Assembly: GCF_024713945.1 (NCBI RefSeq)
Contig: NC_134679.1
Location: 2,423,001-2,487,000 of the forward strand
Origin: Dermatophagoides farinae
Taxonomy: Eukaryota > Arthropoda > Arachnida > Sarcoptiformes > Pyroglyphidae
Direction of reading: 5' to 3'
Length of the DNA: 64,000 nt
Shown: in pieces, positions 13,101 to 25,000 of the stretch
How the letters are laid out: each line of letters opens with the position of its first letter
Position numbering within the stretch: position 1 is the first letter of the stretch
The notes under the pieces: generated by a model
Told to the model about the DNA's origin: nothing
The model's database searches: none
The model's input: the letters and a program-made list of their open reading frames with translations, nothing else
Translations under genes and position numbers: made by a program

Positions 13101-16100
13101 AACGACATTCACTCATATCAGGTTCCATCCAAATGGCTTTAGAATGATGTTGATGATGATGATGATTTGACGTAATGCTATTGTTTGATGAGATGACAAA
13201 ATTATGACATAATCGAAACATTGTACCATAATATTCATCTGATGGACATGGTTGTACAGACATGATACCCGAATCAGTAAGTGGCCAAATTATATTATGA
13301 TTATCATCATGTTCAGCAGGACAAAATATCGATGATGATGATGATGATGACTTTAAATCATCAATAACATCTTTATTGCCATTGTTAATTTTGTTTTCAA
13401 CATAATGATACGATTGATTTTGTTGTTTGTCACCTTTAATGTTAACGTCAACATCATTTGTCACATTATTTGTCATTGTATCAATTGAATCATTTTTGAC
13501 AGCTGAAAATGTTTCATTTGATAACAATGAATGATGATAATAATTTACATTTTGGATACTGCTATTTGTCACCATTTCGATTGGAAATGAAAATGTTTTG
13601 GCCTTTGTTGAATTGGAATCATTACATCGAATAACATCAACAGCAGTATCTGTTGTTGACAAGCATCGATTTGTCGAATAATTTGTTACTGCCGTTGATT
13701 TTTGCTTCAACTTAGGTGGTCGTATTTGTTGTGGTAATTGATTGTGATTGTTTGAATCGTAATGCAAATTTATCGATTTCCTTTTTTCATCATCATCATC
13801 ATCATCATTTTTGTTGTCATGGTTGATTCCATCTGAATGAATGTCATTGACAGGCAAAACGGCAATATTCGTATTGTCAACTGATTTTAGTTGATGATTT
13901 TGATGGCTTCCGTTTGGATGAATGGAATAAATTTTCATTTGATCAGATGATTTTTGTTGTTGTTGTTGTTGATGTTCGTTTTGTTTGTTGCCATTATCAT
14001 CATCAACATATTTAGGTGATAATGTTTCCATTTTATGACTAAAAATTTGACTCCTGTTAACAGCGGAAAATTTTTCTTCACCATTTTCAAGATTGATAGT
14101 AGAATCTATAGTCGAAATCAAATATGGAGATAGAGTTGTAAAAGTTGAGATAGTGTTATGAATAGCTTTGGGCAATGATTTTTTTGATAATGATGTAGAA
14201 GATTCAACCATGACGTACAACGAAGACGATTTGAGTTTATTAATAATACCATTATTGACAAACGTTGAATTGGAATCGATCAAATCGTTGTTGGTCTTTG
14301 CTGTAGTTGTTGTTGTTGAAATATTCAATACATTCATTGTTATCGAAGTGTTCAAAATTTTTCGCATAATAGTTTGATAATTCGAAGAATTCTTGCCATT
14401 CAATTCTATATTTGCGTTTTTTTTTTTTTTTTTTTGATAGTCATCAAATATATGAAAAAGAATAAAAAAAAATTATTATTAGTGAAAAAACTTTTCATTT
14501 GAAATAGTAAGGCAAACAGCTATATGCTATGATGAACAACTTGACAAACAAACACAAATTCCATTCGGAATTTTGTTTTCATAACTGAAAAAATACATGA
14601 AACACAAATAATGGATCCAAAAATATATCACACACACACACACATACGCACATTGTAACGAGAAAAAAATCATAACCAAATGTTGCACAAATTTTCTCAT
14701 TGATACATCCAATATAGACACGTTCTTGGTTTTATTTCGTTTCGATTTCATCAAAAAAAAGAAAAAGAATTGATTGAATTACCATCAGAAAAAAAAAAAC
14801 ATTTATAAACGCAAATAAATAAACGCTATAGGCTATATATATTGAATGGATATAAAGATGCAACAACAAAAAAAAAATTGATGATGATGATGATGAACAA
14901 ATCAACCATCCAAACGATGAAATGAAATGAATCCAAAGAAAAAAAATAGAATTCTATTCAATTCGTGATGTTATACAACACATTCATGATAATGATGATT
15001 AAACACAAACAACAACAACAACAACAACAACAAAAAAGCCAAAAGGCCAAAATCCAGAAAAAAAAATTCTATTCAATCAGCATCAAATGGATTCACCGAA
15101 AAAAAATAAAATGGATTCACACAGACAAACACGAATGAATGGATGGAGGATTTGAAAAAAAACCAAAAATATCAGAATCAAGAAAAGTATCAGCTGTCGA
15201 TTCGATTTCGATTGTCAAACAATTTTGGCTAATAGATTTTTCCTTTTTGTTGTTGTTGTTGTTGTTGCTGCTGTTTGTTGTCATTTTCATTGTCGTTACG
15301 TTTTGCAACGATTCTTTAGCTTTCATTTGATTGTTGCTATTTTTCTTCTTTTTTTTTTGGTTTGTTTTCTTTTCCGTTTTTGTTTTTGTTTTTTACATAG
15401 AGAGAATTGTATAGCATGTCAATGACAATTGGCAATTTTTCTCCGTTTGATTTTATTTTTATTGTTGTAAATCTATTGAATGTAAAGTCATACATTGATG
15501 TTTTAACATAGCTTTAACCGAATAGACTAATAGAATTTATGAACGAATAAACAAAACAAAACAAAAAAAGAATTTTGAATGAACAAATGAAAATGAAAAC
15601 ATGGAACAAGAAAAAAAGAAAAATTATGAACATCAAACAGATGGATACTTTAAATGTTTTTTTTATTCTTTGGGTGTTAGGAATGAATAAAATGAATTCA
15701 TGCAGACGAAAAAAAAGCAAAAAAAAAATAATAAGGAATCGAAAATTGAATTCAAATGAAATTCCTGTTGTTGCCTATTGAATTCAATCACATTCAGTTG
15801 ATTTTCTGTTTTTTTTTCAATCATTTGCCACAATTTTTTTTTGTGGGTGGATGGGTGGGTGTTTGGTTGAGCGAAAAGAAAAAAAAAGGCAAACACACAC
15901 GATAAACTGGCCGGAAGCCGGATACCTTGAACTAATATATATATACAAATCTACAATATATGAGTATAGAATGTATGAATTTACCGTATTTGTTTCCAAC
16001 ATCATCGTTCAATTTCGGTGATCATAAATCATTGGTTATTCTATATTTTTTTTCTCTTTCTTTTATATTTACATTGTTCACACATTCGATTCATTTTTTT

Positions 16101-19037
16101 CTAGTTTTCTATAGGATAATATTTTTTTTCTATTACTACTACTGCTATTGCTATTTTCATTTGAACACATAAGAAGCTAAATAAAAATATTGTCACTGCA
16201 TATGTTGAGGCCATTTATTTTTCTTATGAATTTTTTTTCAGATGCAGGAAAAAAAGCATAAATATGAAGAAATTGATGCAACTGAGATTTTGAAGGCACA
16301 GCTGTTGACAACAACAACAACAACAGCAACAGCAGCAGCAAAAACAAATAAATTTAGACCGACATAAAAATGAGCAAAATATATAATACCGGAAAAAGAA
16401 AAACGAGACAAACTAGGGACAATAAACAAAAAAATGTGGTGAAAATTAATATGAAAATTTGACTAATGACGATGGGAAATTTTGATTCTTTCTTTTTTTC
16501 TTTCAATTTTTTCTTCTCTCTCACACGCACACATATAAATCCATGGTCTTATTATGCTAATAATGTTCAAAATAATAACGATAATACTTGAAAAAAAATG
16601 AAAAATAGAATGATGTGAAGAATCAATGAAAATCGATATCCAAAAAAAAAAAAAAATATTTATATATTCAAAGATAAATTGATATCGATTTTCATCATCG
16701 TCATCATTATCATCTTGAAAATCTAACCACATTTAGAAAAACCCAAATACTTGAGTCGGTAACAATGGAGCGTGTGTGTGTGTGAGTGTGTTCAACGATA
16801 TACCATTGAATAATTATTAGTTTATTTTTCGGCCTAATAATTAGAAGAATTTCTTTCTATGTGAAAGAAATAGAAAAGAAAAATCCATTGAATCAAGATC
16901 CATGGATGTAATTATTTTTTTTATTTTTTTATTATTATTACGTTACTGAAATCAATGAAAGAAAAGGAAATCACATTTACACAAGCCAAAATCATTCAGA
17001 TTTAAGATTCATCCACTTTTATTATGAAATTCTTGAATGATTTGTGAATCGTTGATTATACCAGTGGTATGTTACAATACCAGTGATATCAATTGAGAAA
17101 ACAAAGGCCAAAGTGTGTGTGTGTGTGTGCTTATTTATCTAGTCAAGCGAAATTGTTATCAAAAAGAATGGTTCCGAAGAAAAATTCGGGCCATAAACAC
17201 GAACATTCTTTTTCAAAACAATCTATTTATCTTTGAATTTTTTTTAGTGAACAAATTCATGTTTAAATTTGGTTTTCCACTTGCCACATAGTAGTACCGG
17301 AATGAATAATTGACTGAAAATCATGCAATGATGATGAATTACGATGAAGATGATGATGAAAAATAAAAATTCCAAGAAAAAACAATCGCGACAAAAATAC
17401 AAAAATGGGTAAATAGTGGTATTAAAAATAATGGTTTTCGATTCGTAGAGTAGGCATCCTGGGAATGTCCTATTTTTTTATTTTTTTTTTTTTGGCGAAG
17501 GTGAAAGTGAAAAAAATAGTGATGAAAAATAATATTTGCCTGATTCAATCAAGCTTTTCGTCGTGTTCTCGTTTGTTACACTTGAATTAAAAAAAAAAAT
17601 TGAAATCGATTTTTGTTTCACACGATCGAAAATTGAGTTTCTTGAGTTGCTCGTTTCGAATTTATTTATAAAATAAAACTATCATAATAATAATGAGGAT
17701 TTTTTTGTTGTTGTTGTCGTTGAAACAAACTCACGTACTCAATACTTTTTTGAAATTCGTATTTTACGATGTTCATTTCATCATGAAACTGGAAAAAAAA
17801 ACTTTTTCCATCCAAAATGTGGTGAGTTTTTTTTTCTTGAAACGTATAATAAAAACGCACAGTATATTTATATTTGAATTAAATTAAACTTTTATTTTTC
17901 TTTTTCGACAACAGTTCCATGTGAATAAAATAAAATAAAATAAAACCAGAATAAAATTCTACGAGTCATCTAATAGTAGTAGAATGGAAATACTAATAAG
18001 ATGTAATTAAATGAAAACTATAAGAAAAAAAGTGGGCATAGCAGGCGACGAATCATCATCATTTTGTTTATGTGTTTTTTTTATCATTTCCATTAACATT
18101 AACGGTGATTTTCTTTCATTTCAAAATAAAAAAAAAGAAACTATGTCGTTTTTTTTTCGTTTTGACTCTCTTTCAATGTCATCATGGAATTTTTTGTTTT
18201 GTTTTGTTTTGTTTTGTTTTACTCATTCGTTATTATTCAGTAGTAGAAAACATTTTTTTTGTTCATGGAACAAAAAAAGAAAACAAACAAACTACAGAGT
18301 AAACTGGCAAATGGAACAAAAAAAACAAAAATACAATTGAACTCGAGAAATAACATGAAAGGAAAATGGCAAAAAAAAAGAAAAAAAAATCGAAGAATTA
18401 ATGTTCACGATAATTTATTGAGTCATTTGTTTGTTACAAACAAGTAGAATTCACACCAACAACAACAACAACAACAACAACAAAAAAAAAAGAAAGAATT
18501 CAAAGAAGTATGAAACCGAAAAAAAAAGAACAAAGAGCAAATCAAGTTTGAGATTTATATATATATTGAATACTGATGCTCGTACAATCTTCGTTTTTTT
18601 TCAAGTATCGTTAATTTTAATGAATGATTCTTCAGTATTGTCAATTGGAAACTGATATTTTTTTTTGTCTGTTTGTTTGTTTGTTTCATTGTGTCTATTC
18701 ACCATATGTATACTATTGTCATCGTCTTTTGGTGGTGATAGTGATTTAAGAATACTAAAAAAAATCATATGATTCTTTATTAGTTTGTTAGTATTAGTAG
18801 TATAATAATAACTAGTTATTAGTTTAATAACAATCTTTGTAATTCGCAAAAAAGTGAAAAGTGAAAAGTGAAAAGAGATGGATCGGAATTCTGTCATATG
18901 CTCGAATATTATTATAAAAGCTAACGATTAATTATAATTGTAACAAGTCAGCTGTAAATAATGAAAGCAATTTTCTTTCAGGCATTTCGAATACGACATT
19001 CTACATGCAGACAACAAAAACAGAAAAAATAAGTGCA

Positions 19038-19071
<34 letters not shown>

Positions 19072-22000
19072 TCATGATGATGATGAAATGAACAGGAAAC
19101 TTTTATTTATAAAACAAAAAAGTTTAAGTTATAAAGGAGGGGGTAGAAACATTTGATGAAAAGGGAAAAAAAATTCAAGCAAGCATGTAATTGTTTTCAA
19201 TTCTTTCGATCAACACATAGCCACACACACAGACATACATAATGAGAGATAAAAACAAATTGAAAAAAAATCCCAATTAACCTCGACCATGATGATAGAG
19301 AGAGGCTAAACATCACATCAGATTACATTAATTTCACACCTGAGTTTTTTTGTTGTCATATAACACATATATATCGATTAAGATAACAAATTGTGAATTG
19401 CTGTGAAGCAGGAAAACAAAAATAAAATTCAATTTAATTAAATTAGCCCAAAGCATACATTCTTTTTTTTCGGGCATTTTGCAAACTACTTCTGACATGA
19501 AATGGTTAGAAGATGGATAAAGTTTTTTTCTCTCTTTCAAAAACAAATTTTCTGTTTGTTATTGTTGTTCAATCATTAGATGGTAAATGGTGAATCGTTT
19601 ATTTCATCGTTGCATTTTTTTTTGCCGGTTACAAAGACAGAGAAATTCAACTTGAATTTTCAATGTGGCTAATGTTGCTACAGATGCTACTGCTGCTGCT
19701 GCTGCTGCTGCTGCTGTTTTTGCTATCATTACTATCTGAAACCAGTCTGATTGATGCTACTGTATTTATTGTTATTTTTTTCACCATTCTAAACTTGCAA
19801 GCCATTATATTCATGAGTAGAATAGCAAATTAGTAGAATGGCGTGAATGAAAAAAAAGAAGAGCCCGAACAACAACCAAGAAAAAAAAGTGAGAATAAAA
19901 ATTCAGTAAAAATTTTTTTTCTCTTTGATGTCTACTGTTGCTGTTGTTCTCTCTGATGTTCCAATTAATAATCATCATCATATCATATATATAAAAATAA
20001 TCATAAACCACTCAGCTGATTTTAAGTTGATTTTAGTGGCTTTATCACCAATCATCATAGATTATTATCGTTGTTATTATTGTAATAGATTGGTTTTTGG
20101 TGGTGTTGATTTTCATTCAAATTTTTTTTCCCAATCAGCGTTTTCAAAATTTGAAAAGTTTTTTTTTCCCACCATTTCCAATTATCGAGTTATATAATAA
20201 TTATTCACATATTTAATATGTAAATCACACAATTCAGTTTTCAGTATGATGTAGAAAAAAAAACATCTCAAACGAAGTTGTCCTTCGCATTTTTTTTCCA
20301 AACTACAAATAAAAAAAAATCCTTCATCATCATCAACAACATTATATCACATATATATCATGTGTATAATATTGCCCTTGATTATTCAAGTTATATGGTT
20401 TTTCATTACATTCATCATTGAAGCGGAAAGGCGAATGAAAAAGAGAATTTTGTTCCATCATTCACGTTATGAATATGAATTATCAAATCTGTTACCCATG
20501 TCATTTCAAATATCAAATATTATGCAATATATATAAAGAATAACAATATGGATATATTATATTGGGACAGAGAGAAAAAAAATGTTGAATTCTAAATCAA
20601 GGCTTTGATATGCAGCAGATGTTATTAATTTCATTTTTCATATATATAGAATATTATTATATTCATCATCATCATCATCAGAATTATTATTTGTTACTCT
20701 GTGTCCATGTTGTTGTTACTTATCATCGTCATTTTCAATATTGTTCTCATATATATACCATTATTATTATTATCATTATTTCTAAGCTTCGAATTTTTTT
20801 TTCTCGATCCAATACCCGGTCTTTTTTTCTTGTTTTCTTTTTTTTTACACATAGAATTCAGCCAATTGCATCAATATGACTAGTATCATCATCATTGAGA
20901 AAGTAGAATATAATAATAATAAATTAGATTAAATGCCAAGACGCCATTACAAAAAAAAACCAACAACAATAAAATAGCAAAATTCAAATACCGAAAAAAA
21001 GTAATAATAATGGAAAGAGATAGATGGGTAGATAGATAGACATAAGATACAATTTCCAAAATAAACATAGCATCAGCAAGAAGGCAATAATATATATACA
21101 AGAAAAAAGATTATAAAGAATAGACGAACTGAAAACCCCGACATCAAATGAATGTGGATGAATGATGCAAATTGCCCTCTTGATTCTTTCTTTTTTTTTC
21201 TTCTTCATTTTCATTCCCATTTCTAGATGAATACTTTCCTTGAAACACACACACACTCAAACGTAACGAATTCTATTCAATACCATAAAGATTCACCATC
21301 ATCATCACCATTCATGATTCCGCTTATCTCGATTTCATTTCATTTTCATACAATTCTTTTCGGTATATTTCTTGTTGTTGTTGTTGTTGAATAGGATGTT
21401 GATTTATTTGACACTAGAGAGTTACAAACATACACAGACATCATATATATGATGATGATGATGATGATGATGATGATAGTGATGGTAATGGCTATGGGTG
21501 ATCATTTATGATGATAACCAATAATAACATTTTCAAATGAAATTGTAATATTCAAGTAGCAGCAATATTCTAATATTCATAGAGAAAATCCACTTTATTA
21601 ATGTCTAATAATGATAATAACATTAGGTAACAATAAATCGATATCAAAATCTTATTTGAATAAACTCATTTTCTATAAATATTTCTGAATTTATTATCAT
21701 TTGGGTTAATATTTTTCATCTGAACCCTCTCTGAATGATAATTTATTCATCAAAATTATAATATTGCTATGAAATCAACATAAATAAATAGAACGAAAAT
21801 GTAATTTTTAAACATAAACAAACAAGCTAATTTATCAGCTAAGAAAAAAGATTTCGAAATCAACGGAAATAAACAAAATGTTAAAAACAAGACAAAAATT
21901 AAAACTAAAAAATATCTGACTTGTTGATATCTTGTGCTTGCTTTTTGTTAATACATATTACCTTTGCTACAACGCTGATGTTTGGACGAGCCATCATCCA

Positions 22001-25000
22001 TCTACATGATTCTAATTATAGTGTCTATCTATTTTCAGATAATCATAATCACGAAAGTAGTCTTGATACTGGCGAAAAAAATTCCTGTCAAATATTTCCA
22101 CTCAATGGACACGAACATTCAGGAATCAAGAAAAAAATAAGCCTAATCAATGCACCATATGAAATGGTATATCATTACTCCCTTTTCTTTTTATTCTTCA
22201 TTTTCATGGAATTCCTGTGAAGAAACTTTCTTTCGCTTCTCGATTACTGGTTACTATTATTGGCGGTTATATCGATGTGTCGTCAAAAAGAATAGAAGAG
22301 CAAAAACAATGAAAAATCGATGATATAAAGAAAAAAATAAATAGTCACGCACACACACAAATATTCAGGAAGCACAATGAACTTTGAACAACACACATAC
22401 ACAAAACAATGACATTCAAATTTATATGGATCACATGCACAGAAACGAACAAATAGAAACAAAATAAAGCGAAAAATGAACAAAAATGAACACATACCAG
22501 AATTAGAATCCTTGTCATCATCATCATTGTTATTGTTGTTGCTGTCGTCGGAGATGACCATGGTTGTCGTTTCAAATAACGTTGATTTTGAATTTTTATC
22601 CAGCCATTGTTGTTCGTGGTCGTCATGATAATGATCTGGATGCACATACATATCATGTTGTTGTTGTAGTTGCTGCTTCTGATGTAATGATGCTGACGAC
22701 GACAATTTTTTCCATTCATCATCCTTTTTGTCATTGATGAAAATTTGGTGATTGTAATTAGTTGAAACATGTTTATGTTTGACAAGAATATTGTCATCAT
22801 TGGACATCACAGCATCTACGATGGATTTTTTTTCATTTTTCGTTTTAATCATTTTTCCATTTCCATGTACAATTCTTTTTTTGATATTATTATTTGCAAT
22901 AATAATCGGATCAGAAATGTTTGATTCCTGTTCAAATTCAGTATTTTTGTTCATCTTATTATTATCATAATTCACGGAAATTGTTCCAATATCACTATAA
23001 GTATTATTGTTAATCAACAGCAGATGTTCATTTTTATTTTTCTCATTTATACCATCCACTATATGTTTGTTGTTATTATTATTCTTTTTATTCTGGACAA
23101 TATGATGATCATTATTGACGGAATATAAATCTTTGAATACATACACACAAAACAAATATGAAAACATAGAATGAATAAAAATATCAAATTAGAACATCTG
23201 AAGGTTAGATTAATCATTCATTCATTCTTACCTGTTTTATTTTGTTTGTTATCCATGATTAACGTTGACAACATTGTTTCATTTTGATGATTGGCTATTA
23301 TTGGCCATTGTTGAAAGATTTGTGAATTAGGAAAAGAATTTTGGCCAATATTTTTTGTTTGACTATGTTGTTGTTGTTGATGATCAACATAATTATGTAT
23401 GCTTCGGCTTATGTATTGTTGATTTGTTAGATGTTGTTGTTGTTGTTGTTTTTTTGGTTCGTGCTTCACTATCATTTCCGTTGATCTAATCAAATTATTA
23501 TTCTTGATGATTCTTTGGTTCATGCTCATCATTGTTGTATCATCATCATGATCATGTTGATGATCTTTTTCCTTTTTGTTCGTTGTATTTTCCGGGATCA
23601 ATTCATTCATTTCATTCTGTTGCTGTTGTTTTTTCATCTCATTCTTTATAATCATCATCATCATCATCAATTCATTCAACTGATGTTTGTATTGTTTGCT
23701 CATTATTTGTTGTCGGCATATGTTGTCAATATTGTTGATGATACTTTCATTCAATAATGAATAATTCGATGACAATAGATTTTGATTCTGTAATGAAAGT
23801 GGCGGCCATTTTTGCATTGATTTTAAAAATTGAAGCAATTCTGTTGCTATTGTTGTTGTTGTTTGATTATTCAAATTAGTTTCTGTTTGAATTTTATTAT
23901 TCTTCTGATTATTTTGCTTTGATTGCTGTTGACAAATTCTTTCAAGCAGCTGTATTACGCGTTTCTCATAAGATTGTTCGTTGATTTTTCTTTGTTGTTG
24001 TTGTTGTTGTTCAATAATCAGATTTCCATCGTCTGACTTTTTGTTTTGATGTTTATAATCAACGACCGATTCTTTATTATCATTATTTTCAACGATATTG
24101 ATGTCATTATAAATAATGCCATCATTTTTCTCATCATAATATTTTTCTTTTTTAGGATTTTCCGTTTTTTGATTCTGCTGCTGCTGCTGCCGTTGTTGAT
24201 GATGGTGATAGCTGCTGTTGTTAATGATGAATGAATTCAACAATAAATTAACTTGATCAGAATCAAATGCTGATGGTATTGATGAAACAGAATTTTCAGC
24301 CCAATGATTATCAGAATGAGAATCATTGTTAATATTATTGTCATTGTCAAGATGTTCATCCATGATAATAGAATTCTGATTCAGTTTAGAAACAAGCTGA
24401 TCATGGTGAAAATTCTGATTTTGTAGCTGTTGTTGTTGTTGTTGATTAAATGATAATGGTAATGATGTTTCATTCTCATTTCTTCTTCTTCTTGTATGAA
24501 TTCGTTTTTGTTCATCAATGATTTTTCGCACTGTTGTTGCTGTTGTTGTTGATGATGATGATATATTCTGATTAAAATCAAATGGCAATGATGATGATTT
24601 GGCATACGTCAATTCTTTTTCATGATTCATTATGGAATCATGTATCTTTGATTCATTACCATCATTATCATTTTGTTTGGATTCAGTTTTCATTGTCATT
24701 AGCATCATAGCATTTTGTTCAATTTGATTTGATTTTCTTCGAATTCTTATTTTGATTCGATTATCATCATCATCTTCATCATTATCATCATCATGGTCAG
24801 AAATATTGGCTGTTGTTGACAATTTAGATTGTTGTTGTTGACGTTTCTCAATACTGTTGTCAAAATTCTTGAAATTATTTTTTCTATGCCTGCCATTCTT
24901 ATAATTTTTAGTTGTTGATAAATTAGATTCATTATCATTTTTACTAATGAAATTCGGAATTTTATCATTATTATTATTATTATTATTGGCACTGGAATGT

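Larger units (their letters stand above)
14406..22497. other. Adhesion GPCR intron 2 (8.1 kb), no gene seen
   Basis: The largest intron of the gene. It is dominated by simple repeats: (CAA)n at about 15011-15031 and 16308-16328, (TG)n at 19041-19070, (CTG)n at about 19690-19716 and (GAT)n at 21451-21477. No transposon with diagnostic ends, RNA gene or alternative exon was recognised. A first coding exon of a shorter isoform could hide here. Confidence 0.55.

Noticed and set aside
21921-22220. Plus-strand 99-codon frame in GPCR intron 2
   Set aside because: Opens with TTG rather than ATG, ends in Phe/Leu runs from poly-T, no domain.
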